DNA from: Isoetes taiwanensis
Taxonomy: Eukaryota; Streptophyta; Lycopodiopsida; Isoetales; Isoetaceae
Assembly (NCBI GenBank): GCA_021234155.1
Contig: JAJEKV010000061.1
Span: 4,349,153-4,413,152 of the forward strand
Length of the DNA stretch: 64,000 bases
Direction: 5' to 3'
Shown here one piece after another: positions 21,061-33,023 of this stretch (the stretch's first letter is position 1; each line of letters starts with the position of its first letter). The translations under genes and the position numbers were made by a program. Under the pieces are notes generated by a model. That model was not told the DNA's origin. It did no database searches and saw only the letters and a program-made list of their open reading frames with translations.

Positions 21061-21457
21061 AGGTGCATACATGTTGAAACTGAAGAAGACCATCATCACC
21101 TATGGCAGTACCTCAATGCTTGCTTCCTCAATAAGCTTTGAGACGCTGATGCCCTTGAACATGTTAAGACCTGTCTATTATTTCTATAGCAGTGACTTAA
21201 ATTTCTATAGCTGCTCATACTCCTGTCTATCATTTAGCTGCTCATACTCCTATCTATTAATTTTATAGCAGTGACTTAAATTTGCATTTGCATAATTAAT
21301 GTCCTTTCTGTGTTAAATTGTCACCTTTCGTGATTAAGCATTACGTCTATAATTTGTCCACACTGTGAGTAAATTAGTATGTAGGTGTTTATTTGGCTTG
21401 CCTTCGGTGGTGACTGCATTGGCCTTTCTATAATTGTCACGCTTTTTTTGTGATCAG
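21061..21457 (+). other. Non-coding stretch upstream of HG1, with short repeats
   Basis: No gene is seen. GCAGTGACTTAAATTT occurs at about 21188 and 21268, and AGCTGCTCATACTCCT at about 21209 and 21236, forming small direct repeats. It ends in a T-rich run and CAG (TTTTTTTGTGATCAG, to 21457) that could be a splice acceptor for the first visible HG1 exon. Confidence 0.4.
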
Positions 21458-22639
21458 AATGCAGCGTAATTGTATGCCATTCTCGTATAGTTTAGCTGGC
21501 GAGAATGGATGATCCACTTTCGAACTTCGCGCTAAGCGTGTATTGCACCCTCGATTTATGTGGAAGAAGAGACAAACCAGGATTGGTAATTGCTACACCT
21601 CCTCCTAAGAAAGCAAGAGGCTCTGAAGATACTCTAGCCACCTCAAGCTCACATAAGAAGGGAAAGTTCCAATGAGGACGCAGTATATCATGCATTGTCG
21701 ATGGATGATACGGGATCCATTATCAGAAAGCGTTAATACGCATCCTCCATGCCCGAGGAGAAGATGGATGACGGCATGGGTGGTATGTTGATGTAGGCAA
21801 AACAAATGGTAAGGTGGATCTTGTGTTACACTACGTAGAAGAAAGAGACCGATCTTATGGAAGAAATAAGGTATTCTTATCACTTGTGAGGAGCGGGGAT
21901 GACATATGTTGTCAACTCCTAGTGGAGGTTGTGAAGAACCACAAGAAAGATCTTGTCGATTTACACATGCGGCAAACAACTTTTCAAAGATGGTCCGATG
22001 AAGAAGGACATTGAGTGCAGAGTCATGTTTCAAGTATGGATGGCCTCAAAATAACGCTCTCACCCAATGTCTATAAGTGAAGGGGTGTGCAGTGAGGAGA
22101 GCTTTGCGAGGGACCTTCTCCAAGTTACTACCTTGAAGAGTTGAAGCATCAAAATGATATCAGGGATATACGAAGATTGCTGGAATTAGGAAAGGACATC
22201 CCAGCTGCAACAGTTGATGGCATTTGGCAGAAAATGACTCTGAAAAGAAATCGCAGCTGGAGGCAATGAGTAGGCTAGTCAAGTATGCAGACAACTACCC
22301 ACTTGGCCAATCTTTTACACATCCCATCCATGTTGACCGTCTTGTGAGATCACATAAGGCAAGTCTTGTTAGCAGGAGGTATGACCCTAAGCATGCTAGA
22401 GAAATCTTGAGGGCGATGGTGAGGAATCCAGGCCAAGTTCCTATGCCTGCAGACGTGCTTCCTTGGGATAGAAAAAAGGATGCTCCACTCCAGTGGACAA
22501 CACTAGAGGAGCTTACAGTGGAGAACCCTAATGTATGCTTCCTTATTATTGACGGACAACATTCTATTGAGGCACAATGATCCCTATCCAACGGGCTAAG
22601 CAATGGGACAAACCATATATCATTTACATTACAACCCAC
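21458..22639 (+). pseudogene. HG1 5' part: ParB/Srx-like motif protein of unknown function
   Basis: Coding pieces in shifting frames include a basic TPPPKKARGSED segment (near 21597-21625, possible nuclear signal) and VGKTNGKVDLVLHYVEERDR (21794-21853). Then come LVRSGDDICCQLLVEVVKNHKKD (21883-21953), a charged helical part (22224-22300), RRYDPKHAREILRAMV (22376-22422) and IIDGQHSIEA (22545-22574). A charged region before a hydrophobic strand and DGxHxxxA is the signature layout of ParB/sulfiredoxin-like folds. Here His is followed by Ser rather than Arg, so DNA-binding or nuclease activity cannot be assumed. E1 interrupts the gene 65 bases after the motif, and the 3' part resumes beyond 33629. 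Confidence 0.5.
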
Positions 22640-22644
22640 GGTGT
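22640..22644. repeat. Probable E1 target-site duplication GGTGT, left
   Basis: It precedes the 5' LTR, and the partner is at 6369-6373. In copy B the right partner is garbled (GATGTGT near 33623-33629). Confidence 0.5.
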
Positions 22645-23239
22645 TAGTCCTGTGCCTCCCCGGCATGGGACTATTCATGCATCACGACTGGACCAGGTCA
22701 AGCTCAAGGATCCTGAGGCATGCACGGGTAGGTCGTCCAAGGCCGCCAGAAGACCAAGCGGCGGGAACCCACCGGGGACAAAGCACGGGTACACTACCAA
22801 AGCGCCCTGACAAGTGGTGATGATCCGCACCGCCGTCCGGTGTCAGTGATTCTAAGGCACTTCAGGCACCGCCCGGCCATTCCCGCAAATCAGGCCTCCT
22901 TGAGCCCAAGGCCAGATCAGTCGGAGTGTCTATATTGGGCCAAAGGCCATTGTACTATATATAAGGAGTAGAGCTAGCACATAAGTTTTAGATGAGTTTT
23001 TGAGTCTTGTCTCTTTTAGGTCTTTTCTCGATTCGCGAGAGCTCATGTATGTTCATCATTGATATCAACAGGAAGCTTATCATTTTTTCCTCTCATTTGT
23101 TCTCTTTTGTTGTGTTTTTCCTCTTCTTGTTCTCTTCTTGCAAATCCAGCGTGACATAGTCCCCGGATTCTCTGTTAGATCCCGAGTCCTCCGGAGGGCA
23201 TCTTGCGAGTTCCGAACCAGACCCCAAACAACATGCTGC
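22645..23239 (+). repeat. E1-B 5' LTR
   Basis: About 595 bases match both 3' LTRs. A TATA-like region (GTACTATATATAAGGAGTAG) is at 22951-22970 and a TC-rich run at 23070-23140. The first bases read TAGTCCTG where the 3' LTRs have TGAGTCCTG, probably a lost G. The right end is uncertain by a few bases because the LTR ends do not agree exactly. Confidence 0.8.
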
Positions 23240-23440
23240 GGGTGCCGGTTAAACTCCGCTTTCTTACGTGCGCCATGTAATACATGAAACTTCTGCGCTG
23301 AAGAACTTCTTTCCCAGACGGCGTCTCGGCTTGGAAGCGTCATCAGCGGGGAAGTTGTTCGTGATATGTATGGATCGCTTATGACATTGAGGAGGCCACA
23401 TTCGGTCTAGGGCTCGATCGGCGCCACCCACCCCTCGTGT
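23240..23440 (+). other. E1-B leader
   Basis: This is an untranslated stretch between the 5' LTR and gag. The primer-binding site should start here (GGTGCCGGTTAAACTCC follows the LTR), but I cannot match it to a specific tRNA. Confidence 0.4.
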
Positions 23441-25022
23441 CATGTCTCGTCCAAATTCCCCACCTCAAGCGTGCAAACATTGCTCCCGGCCTCGGTCCCA
23501 CCTCATCACTACTCCGGGGAGCCCTGTCGGGCTCAACCTTCTCAACCTTACTTTCCTTACCCAGGAACGGCCTACATCCATCATTCTTACGGCCATACGC
23601 CTCTGCCTTTCACAACCATCATCTCCAGGGGTGAGGCAGGGATATCCATGTGTCTCTTTGGCGCCTCGTGGGGACTTTCCCTTCCCTACATTTCCCACCG
23701 CTCTTCCCATTTTACAACCTTCGAGGCCTCAAAACCAATGCTCGGGCACCGCCGGTACCTCCCGCAGTCACCCCGTCATCGGGGTCCTTGGGGCACCATG
23801 CCACCACCAACTCCACCTCAATATAATCCCTATCCGGTTCCCCGTCCGCCAAAGCACTTTCACCTCTACCTTCGGACCCTTGGTGACTTATCCCACCTTT
23901 TGGCAACACAAAAGGCAAACCTTTAGACCAAAGTGCTCAAGGCCCACATGGAAGAATTTGAGGGCTCGGCCGTCTGAATGGTCATGCACAACCTCAACTG
24001 AAATTCCACATCTTTTCCACCACCTTGCGTGGCTCTCCTCATCAATGGCTCATGTCCAACAAAAGCCACTTGGAAACAAGATTGGTCGGAAATGAGAACC
24101 TGCTTTTTCTTCTCACTATGGGACCACGGATGATGATCAACTTCATCTCAAGCAACTCAATGACCTTCAACAAGAGCCCTGAGTCCGCGCAGGGATTTTT
24201 GCGGTCGTCTTCACATTACCACCGACCAAACTCAAGGAGTACCCCACACGAGCCGGATCTTGGTCCGGTTTCTCCAAGGACTTCCTCGCCTTCTCCAGAG
24301 CTCATGACCGAATACCTGCGTCCGAAGACTTTGGAGCAGGCTATCGACCTGTCAATCCCACTCGATCAATGTTTCCTCCCGTGGCATGGCTCTTTAGGAG
24401 CTCCCTTTCATTCCACCCGTCATGGTTCCGCAGTTCATCCAACCTCAACACGCCAATCCAGCGGTAGCGGTCGGATCTGGTGCCATATATGCAAATATCA
24501 AGGCCACTTGGCAAATGAGTGCAACTCCACCAATGGCCCGCCTCATTGTAAAAAGATGCAACATGTGCAATCATACCCACTCTGGAAGTGCACTGCGCAC
24601 TCATCCTACACCCGTTTTCGCAACAAACCTGGTTTATCAAGTGCAAACAACCACGCAGCAACAATCGCAATATCGTGACCAGCCCACCACCGCAGCGCCA
24701 ATCCAATCAACTCTATCGCCAGCAGGGGCAACATAACGGGGGACCGAACACCACGCCCTCCTTTTGATCCTTCTAAAGCTCAGTGTTATCACTGTCAAGA
24801 ATGGGGTCATACCACCATGGCGTGTCCTCAACTTCCACAAGTTCAGGTGCAGCTTCCCGGCACCAATCAGACCACATCGGTCCGCCTCACGGCTTACCAA
24901 CTCTGGATTGCTAATGGCAAACAAGGCCAGGCCCTGTTCTTAGGAAGCCACCTCAAGGCGCCCAAAGAATCACGCTTATCAACCCTCTCCGCCAATCAAC
25001 CTCGGATGGATCAACAAGCATA
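23441..25022 (+). pseudogene. E1-B gag (capsid/nucleocapsid), frameshifted
   Basis: The N-terminal part (ATG at 23442 or 23471, depending on frame) is Pro/Ser/His/Tyr-rich. A central part reads LKAHMEEFEGS near 23934-23966. Two CCHC zinc knuckles of the form C-x2-C-x4-H-x4-C can be read at 24481-24522 (CHICKYQGHLANEC) and 24784-24825 (CYHCQEWGHTTMAC), both in the same frame. A Gln/Thr-rich linker (TTQQQSQYRDQ, read in another frame) lies between. The frame is broken by a TGA at 24676-24678, next to a likely indel. The family role is assembly of the virus-like particle and RNA packaging. Confidence 0.65.
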
Positions 25023-25930
25023 AGAAGAAATTTTTCAGGCTCTTAATCCTCCCGTCCAGCCATCAAATTGGGTTGGTTTGGTTTCACGCCAGACCAGGGC
25101 GTCACGTCCCTTAACCATTATTCCTAATGGCACGCAACCTGCTTTTGCAGTCGACACCATTCCTCATGAAGAGGAAAAAAGGTTCACTTTGCACCTGACT
25201 TGGAGAAACTCATGCATGTCATGCCTAAAGTTCGCCAAAGCATTTTGAACCTCATGCAAAGCTGCCAAGGCCGCACATTGGCTAATGTTCATGCCACCAC
25301 TAGAGCTCAACAAAGACGAGAAGCACCTTCCACGTCTCAACCTCCACGCCTCGGACATATCCAAATATAGTCACCGAGGTTGACCTACTCAAAGAAGTTC
25401 TTTGCTTCCTTACCACTCACGACCTTTTTTGTGGATCCAAGCAGATCCTTTTTTTTCTCATGTGCCTCGAACTCCAAGAGGAACTAGCCAAAATCAAAAT
25501 TCCTTTAAGTTTGGCAACAATTTTGAAACTCGTCCCGCTCTCAAGGACCGTTACCACTCCCGACCGTTTTGGTTGGGCGGTTGCTACCTCTACACCCACG
25601 GTACATGCCACGGTGAGCAATCAACAAGTCAATCATGTTCAAATTGACGAGGTAGTATTTGTCAATCTCATCACCGGATAAACTCCGCAAACAAATGGGC
25701 ATCAAACAACTCTATCGTGCCCCATATGACATCAAATTGGCTAATGGCCATATCACGAGACCTCAAGGCGTCACACCTCTTCTTCACATCAACATTGGTG
25801 ATCTCCGATTCCCCTTAGAATTTGGTGTTTGGAAAGCTGGAGAAGATCCGGTGATTATGAAATGTTGGTGTGAGACCTTTTCTCCGCCGAGGCCAAGAGT
25901 ATCCATTCTCGGGCCGCGGATCAATTAGTC
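25023..25930 (+). pseudogene. E1-B retropepsin (protease) region of pol
   Basis: The readable core is KLANGHITRPQGVTPLLHIN followed by IGDLRFPLEFGVWKAGEDPV (25733-25853). This matches the second half of a Ty3/gypsy aspartic protease: substrate flap, then a G-x-x-F strand, then the D-P-V-I that usually precedes LG. A degraded FVNLIT.KLRKQMGI segment (25658-25705) precedes it, where the catalytic D-(T/S)-G would be. The active-site triad itself is not readable. It would cleave the Gag-Pol polyprotein. Confidence 0.6.
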
Positions 25931-26199
25931 ATCACGGATGGTCACCTCAATGCCACCATGGACTTGGAAGCAGGCAAAATCATTTCCGTCGACAATGTTG
26001 AACCCTCTCTCTCCGACCACCGATTCTCGGGACGCCCATAATATCTATCAAGTTCAGGGCTCCACTGCCGAGTGCCTCCGTCATCCTACCACGAATATGC
26101 CGATCCTTGGGGAGAAATGACTCTTGATCGTGACAGCCGGTGGCTGCCTTGCTTGACCCTTTACGGCTCCTTGCAATCGCATCCAACGTGTTGATCACT

Positions 26200-27330
26200 T
26201 TTCAGATCTTTGAACCTCCCGCAGCTCCGGTAGATGTACACGCCGTCATGAAGCAACCTCGCTTGATGAAACTCAAGAACCTCTCTTCTTCACCACGCTA
26301 GAGTGCCACGCATCCCGCCATGCTTCAACCTCCCCGCTCATATTGTCCAGACACGGAAGTTATCCCCCATATTCGGACTCAAGTCGAGATTGTGGACGTG
26401 GGCAATAATCGCTTTGTCCGCATTATTTTGCAAATCTTGACACCCTATCGTCGTATCGTGGCTGTCACGCTCTTCAAAAAGTTCAAACACATTTTTGCCG
26501 GTGCTAAGAGATCTTTCGGGATCAACAAAGCCTTGGGGACCTCACCATTCCTACCAAATCGATGCACGCCCCGGTTTAGCAACGGCGCGCCGGCTCAATT
26601 CCATTACCGCGGATCGCGTCAAGGCGGAAATTGACAAACTCCTCCTTGCCGGGTTTTGATCTATGAGGTCAAACATTCGAATGGGTGAGCCCCATCGTCA
26701 TTGCACTCAAACACAATGGCAAGATCCGGCGTTTGCGTGGACTCACGAAAACTCAATCGGGCCCACGAGCGTGATCATTTTCCACTTCCCTTCACGCACC
26801 GGGTTCGAAGAGGTTCTTCGGACATGAGATGTACTCCTTCATGGATGGTTTTTGGCTACAATCAGATCTCAATCAAAGAATCGATCAACTCAAGACTACT
26901 TTCACCACCCGTGGGGGCACTTTTGCCTACAAGGTGGTTCCTTTTGGATTATCAAACTCTCCATCAACGTTTCAGCATCATGCTCTCGGTTTTTCATGAT
27001 TTTATGAAGGAAAATCCTTCTTGCAAATTTTCAAGATGACTTCTCGCCTCTACGTTCCATGGCTGACCATTTTGATAAATTGGAACTCGTCTTCCGAAAT
27101 GTGATGAGTCCGGCATTAGTCTCAATCCCAGAAATGCACCTTTTGCGTCACTTCGGTGTTACGTTGGGACACATTGTCGCCAAAGCGGTATCACCACGGA
27201 TCCCCGCCAAAATCGGGCCAGGTGCTCAAGGCTCACGCGCACCCAATATCAAGGGAGACACGCTCTTTCTGGGTAAGGTCAATTATTACTCCACCTTCAT
27301 TCCCACGGACTTGCAGCCATTGCAGTCCCA
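26200..27330 (+). pseudogene. E1-B reverse transcriptase domain of pol, frameshifted
   Basis: Motifs across frames, in RT order, are WVSPIVIALKHNGKIR (26680-26725, second base set), VCVDSRKLNRAHERDHFPLPF (26725-26790) and MDGF.GYNQISIKES (26842-26885). Next come FTTRGGTFAYKVVPFGLSNSP (26901-26962), a damaged catalytic box reading QDD where (F)MDD is expected (27033-27042), and KVNYYSTFIP (27276-27306). It copies element RNA into DNA. The damaged YxDD neighbour lies at a CHG-type discrepancy, so inactivity cannot be concluded. Confidence 0.7.
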
Positions 27331-27835
27331 TTCATAAACTCACGGTGATGAATCCCACGGGCTTGGAATTCCCGGTAGGATGTCGCTTTCAACGGCTTGA
27401 AGCTCTTGCTTACTCAGCCCCTGTTCTTGTTCCTCCTCAATGGGACAAGCCCTTTCATGTTCATGTCGATGTCTCGGCGTTTTGCTATTGAGCTGTTCTT
27501 TCTCAAGAATATGATGCGCACACCGACAAACCAAACCGATCGCCCGGTACCGGAAACTCAATTCTGCTGGCGCAACTACTTCGCCACGCAGGCGAGAAGC
27601 CTTGGGTTTAATTTTTTTTCCGCGCCCAACGCTTAGTCACTATCTTTTGGGCGGCGGATCAAATTCTTTTTGTTGACCATCGGGCACTTCTTTATTTGAT
27701 CAACAAACCATTCACGGGCCGCATTGCTCGTTGGGTCCTCCTTCCGCAAGAATTTGCACCTTTGAAATTGTTCACAAGGCAGGCAAAACTCATGTTGTCC
27801 CGGATTATCTTTCACGATCCACACGGATGATCCTC
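27331..27835 (+). pseudogene. E1-B RNase H domain of pol, frameshifted
   Basis: This is the copy-B twin of 10-560. It reads APVLVPPQWDKPFHVHVDVSA (27415-27476), LFVDHRALLYLINKPFTGRIA (27666-27727) and KLMLS.IIF, the damaged end of the domain. VDHRALLYLINK is the standard RNase H C-terminal strand-helix of Ty3/gypsy elements. Confidence 0.72.
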
Positions 27836-27959
27836 CACCGGAGTCTCGGGGCGCCTTTCGACGCTCAACTCTTTCGATCCGCGGCAACACCACATTGGTT
27901 CCACGACTTTTCAGCATTATCTCCTCCTCACAGGCTCTCCGGAGAGGACGCCACGCCTC

Positions 27960-29165
27960 TCTCAGCCAAGCGACAATCCCGTCGACATCAATTTCTCCGC
28001 GAGGTCCGTGACTACACCATGGTTGCGTGGGCCATCTCTACAAAAAGGGTAAGGATACCATCATCCGGACGTGTTCTCCTCATGAGGTCCCGGATATTGT
28101 TCGAGAAGCCCATGAAGGGCTCGGCGGTGGTCATTTCATGGTGACACCACGCACGCGCAAAATCCTTCTTCTCGGGTTATTTTTTGGCCCACGCTCTTCA
28201 AAGACGCCCCACCCCGACGCGTGTGATGCTTGCCGCGGTGGGAAGACCACGCCCGGACGCTCTTCCCGGATGCACGCCACGCCACTTCCCTTCAAGCAAA
28301 TGGGGGATGGATTTTTGTGGGCCCCATTGACCTCCTCAGCGGCACACCCGCGTCTCGCCTACATTCTCGTTCTCACCGACCACGCTACCAAATGGGCGGA
28401 AGCTTGGCGCACTTCCGGACAACACCGCGGCAAGCACGCCAAGGTCATCTATCAACAAATCATCACGCTGATTTGCTGCCCCACCTGAGCGCTGGTCGCT
28501 GATCGTGGTGTCCATTTTATTAATCATACCATCAAGGAGCCGGGCGGATTATCTCCCCGATACATCATCACAAGAGCACACCTTACTATCCTCAAGGGAA
28601 TGGTTTGGCGTAGCACCAACAAAACTCGGGTCACAATTTCAAGAAATTTGTGACGCTTCTCGACCGACTGGCAAAACAAACTTTCTACTGTTCTTTGGGC
28701 TTACAATACTTGTTTCAAAATAGCTACATGTCACACTCCTTTCAAATTGGTTTATGGTCAAGAAGCTCTCATGCCTTTTGAGTACATTCTCCCAACTCTC
28801 CGTTTTCAACCGGGCTACAAACCCATAATCTACCGCTTTTGCACTCAAAGAAAGGGTTTATCAATTGGAACAGCTTGGATGAACTTAGGGCGTGATGCTT
28901 ATGTTCGTGTTCTTCATGGACAACTGGTTGCGTAAATCATTGCATGACAAAAGACTTAAGACAAAAACATTCAAAGAAGGAGATTTGGTTCTTCTTTATG
29001 ATTCTCTGTGACAAAAATTTTAGGGTAAGCTAAAGTTTCGATGGCTTGGCCCTTATCAAATTGTTCAAGTGGTTCAACCCAGCGTTTTCCAGCTGGCTGA
29101 GTTAGATGGAACTCCATTACCTACACTGGTTAATGGCTTTCGCCTCAAAACATTTTATACCACAG
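27960..29165 (+). pseudogene. E1-B integrase domain of pol, frameshifted
   Basis: The zinc-binding part ends in CDACRGGKTTPGR near 28224-28255, then MGDGFLWAPL (MDFCGPI after a shift, 28300-28330), VLTDHATKWAEAWR (28368-28410) and VADRGVHFINHTIKE (28495-28540). A damaged GLAEST (GMVWRSTNKT, 28598-28628) follows. The tail FKLVYGQEALMPFEYILPTLR (28742-28803) is open and identical to copy A. A C-terminal SH3-like stretch (KLKFRWLGPYQIVQVVQPSVF across a shift) ends with GTPLPTLVNGFRLKTFY at 29109-29159. No chromodomain follows. Confidence 0.75.
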
Positions 29166-30069
29166 AGAGTGCAAATCAACAAACGGATGCTGATCCAGAC
29201 ACCAACACAACAGATAGTGATACAAAAACGGGCTCAGAGCCCTATCTACTACGCCCTAAGGAGAACACCCTCTACCCGGGTTCGGGAGCGCAGGTAATAA
29301 TGCAGGATGTGGTACCATAGTTGTGCTCGTGGTCGCCAGCAGTGTGTAATCACCTCCATCCCGATTGGTGTGGGGATCGGCATGCTCAGCCATGCCGCAC
29401 AGACACCTCGGCCCATAGCAATGCCACGCATTGTGGCACCGCCAGAGGTCCGCATACCCATTTGCACGTAATCCACCTGTGCAGCTTGAAGGCATAGTGC
29501 ATTTGTCATGCAAACCAAAGAAGCACATACCGAGCGCCATCTGGGTGTCTCCGCTTCCACCTCACCTTCTCTTATATAGCCAACCGAGGAACTCCCCGCC
29601 GACGGACCAATCACAAAAATCGCCAACGTGTTTTGCAATGCAAGGTCGTTTCTAAAATGAGAATCTTTTCTCCCCGCCGCATATCTAGCCATGGTACCTT
29701 TCGACACATTCGCTTTTAATGATATCCCACTTCGAAGTTGCCAAGATTAAATGCCATTCCTTCTTTTCACGCCTCGTCGAACATTAATGTGTGTCCTTTG
29801 GCCACCCTCATCACATCCCATCATTCTCTCACGCCTCATCTCCACCGCTCATTGCTTTTCCCTTTGTTGTTTGGGGACTTAGCCAAATTTTTGCCTCTCA
29901 ATCGCCTCCTTGGCATCTTTTGACACACCGGCACCATCAGCGGTACTTCGCCCTCATCATGCCCCTTCACCCACATTTGCGCGCCTCTAAACCTTTTCGC
30001 TCTCTCTTTCGTGCTTTCTGTCTCCGCTCTCCGCCTTTACAACACCGTTCTTTTCCGAAGCTCTTTACC
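29166..30069 (+). promoter_or_regulatory. E1-B spacer with possible internal promoter
   Basis: About 0.9 kb has no conserved frame. TATATA at 29573-29579 sits about 490 bases before the extra-ORF ATG, and CT-rich sequence with TCTCACGCCTCATC runs between. The same layout is in copy A. No experimental support is possible here. Confidence 0.4.
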
Positions 30070-33012
30070 ATGGCTGCACCAAAATTTCCTACACTTCAAG
30101 CTACTCGCCCTGTGGAACCCGCTCTTTCGAAGTGTAAGATCTTTCTTGACGCCCACTTCTTCCCGGAAGCCCCTTGTTGGCCGGAATCGCGAAGTCAGAA
30201 CGCCGTAAGCTTTATGAATTCTCACAAATGGAACTTCCGCCCAAATCCGCACCGCTTGAAGCGCCTCGCCACATCGCCAACAGCCCGCATGGATACACTA
30301 CGCTGGTCGATGGCACCACCATTTGACCCAAAGACCTAATTTCTGAGGTATTCCATATCCCTTTGCAAACCCCTTTGTTTGTCTTGGTCTGCCATACAAG
30401 ATCTAGATGTCACCGAAGTTTGGTGCTCCCGCTATCACGCAAACGCATCGCCTCGACAATATTGACAAGCCCCATGAAACTTTTTGTTAAGTTTCGTGGT
30501 ATTTAAGTTCCTTTGCATTCTATCAAGAACACCCATATCAATAAGCCTTCTATAATATGGTGATCATCGCTACTTGCTCCAACCACCACATTGATTGGCC
30601 CCAATTATTGTTCCACCGCCTTCTCCAAGAAGTTGACCGCCTTCGGGCCGCCACTTCTATCTCTGAAGTTTTCCGGGAGGCCATCTTCAAGCCCTCATCT
30701 GTCATTACTTTCCTCCCACACCTCCTCATTCTCATGATTCCACTCCAAACGGTCCCTTCCTCGGACTCACCAAGTCGGCACTTCACGCCCTTCTTCTTCC
30801 GGGTCATGTCAAAATTCCGCGACTCACATGTCACTGCCTCCTCCTCCGCCATGAAAACAAAGCACCGGGGCCACACCATGTCTCACAAACCTCCCAAACA
30901 AGGCAACAAAGAAGGCTCCACCACCACAAAGACCTCGTCGGCTTTTGTATCAAGATCGCTAGGATGTTCAAGCTGCCGCTTCAAGTTACAAGAATCCCAA
31001 GAAGCTCTCATGCATGGGGTTCAAACGCCCCCGAGGCCTCCGACGCGATTCACCGCGGACCTTCAAGCCGCTACCACGCAAATGAATACTCTGGAGACCC
31101 AATTTCAAGACAAGCACGAAGTCTTTTTACAGCCCGTGAAGATCTCAAGGCTGCCCAAAATCAGATTACTCGGCTTGCCGATCACAGTACAATTGCGCAC
31201 TCACCATTCAAGAATTATTGGAGCAGTGTCAAGGCACGAGAGACTTTTTGGTTGCCAAAGATAAAGATATTGCCAAACTCAACACGCCAGATACGTAACT
31301 CTCTAATTACAACACTCGCTAACAAGACCTTACATAGCCGTGGACGCCAAATTGCCTCTTTGACCTCTCAAACCACATCTCCAAGATCGCCTTACGGAGG
31401 TTCGGGTAAACAAAAATTTTTGATGACGCCGAGATTGCCGTGGCTTCACTCAATGCTCCCCTGGCAATCCTCCTCACATGTCACGACTTTCGGAAACGGG
31501 TCCATGACCACCACACCTTCGTTAGAAAAAGGACAACCGATCCGTGGACTAACAACAAATTTTACAAAGAAGTTATTCAGTCGGGCGATGAGGCTCGGGA
31601 CCAAACTTGACGGGCTATGTTACCATAGCTAGCAACCTCCCCCCTGACTTCCCTCGTTCCTTCCGGGCTTATCCTGGATTATGTGGTTGCCCGACGCCAC
31701 CTCTTTCTTCCTGAAGTGGCATGGGGCTGATGGTCCCGTTGATGTTCCCCCCAAGACTGGCAGATTTTTCTTGGACCGCCCGACCTCTCGTTGAAGACAA
31801 AGGTTTATGCTCGCGCCTTTTAGTCTTTGATCTCATTCATCGCGGACGATCCGGATTTCATCACCTTCCGAAAGTTGTTCACCCAATGGCATACATTTTT
31901 CATGATTTTTATCTAGCCGATACATTGTGACAAATTTCGAGATGGGCCACACCGTAACTTTCGTGGTGACCCCACCCTTCAATGGTTGCTTTTGATAACA
32001 ACTCCTATCCGGGATTGATCATGATCGTACACGCACTTCATCAAGAGTACATGCTTGAGCTTGCTCATCATTTGCCTCTCCGGGCAAGCCGAGGCGCCGC
32101 AAACAGATAAGGAAGTATCTCGGGACATCCCGAGGATCTTCCCTTTGCACAAGTTTATATGCAAAGACTGCAGTTACAATCAATCACAGGTTTTCTCGAT
32201 AGCAAGACAGCCCCCCACGGGTTGGGATAGCCCCCCCAGAAATTCTCAGCCCCTCGCCTGCTTTGGGACCATTGGTGCAAAGCTCTTGATCCGGCTCTTG
32301 TCCGAGAATTCGAGGAGTGCTCCCAGCCCCACGCCCACCCGCATGATCCCCTCCCTATGCTTCCCCGGGTGTTCCTCCACGCCCGTGTTCTTGACCTCTG
32401 ACATGCCTCCCCTTTTTGGACCAAAGTCATGGATGGTCATGCCGATGGACTCCACCTCGGATCTCAACGGATCTCCTGGGATCCCCCGCTTTGTTCGGCC
32501 GCCTCCAATTGGGAGGATGGTGCCACCCTTGATAACACTACCAATTGATTTATATTCCCAATGAGCGTGGTTGGCAACGGGCCGATGCTCTTCATGGTCT
32601 TGACACCTTCTTGCGTAACGCAACCACCTCACCGAGATCCTTCAAGATAATCATCCAAGCTGGTTTTGGCGGCCGCTTCAAATGCATCTGGTCAGCTCTT
32701 TAAATCGGGCGGCATCCCATCTTTTCATCGCGAACCGAATGCTGGCTGCTAGTTTCGTCTCCGACCTGCCTACTCATGGAGTGCCAGTTTGTTTTTCCGA
32801 AGCCCATGTCGCCTTTGAAGACATGGTGCGCCTTCATTTTCTCATTGACGCCGATCCCGCCCTTGGGCTCAACACTCCTCCCCTGCTCTTCAAATACGCC
32901 AGATCTCATTGGCACTTACCATAATGGTGCCGGCCCTCACTCCCGGGAGGATCACTTTCGACCGATGGCTTCCCGCCCTCGTAAACACTTCCTCCTTTCT
33001 TCACTCGGTCGC
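30070..33012 (+). pseudogene. E1-B extra ORF region (aORF), function unknown
   Basis: An ATG in the context ACCATGG (30070) opens MAAPKFPTLQATRPVEPALSK. Downstream are LLFHRLLQEVDRLRAATSIS (30607-30666), LQESQEALMHGVQ (30985-31023) and LQAATTQMNTLETQFQDKHE (31060-31120), continuing to TAREDLKAAQNQITRLADHS (31130-31190). Together these suggest a long coiled coil. A C-terminal part (NWEDGATLDNTT, 32508-32543; AHVAFEDMVRLHFLIDADPA, 32803-32862) is globular in character. The region is broken by indels throughout. No catalytic motif is recognised. Retand-type elements carry an ORF here, but I cannot show homology. Confidence 0.5.
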
Positions 33013-33023
33013 TTGGGGGGAGG
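33013..33023 (+). promoter_or_regulatory. E1-B polypurine tract
   Basis: TTGGGGGGAGG lies directly before TGAGTCCTG, the 3' LTR start. Confidence 0.7.

Noticed and set aside
21814-22014. Separate small gene upstream of E1
   Set aside because: It is one coding piece of HG1; neighbouring frames continue it after single-base shifts.
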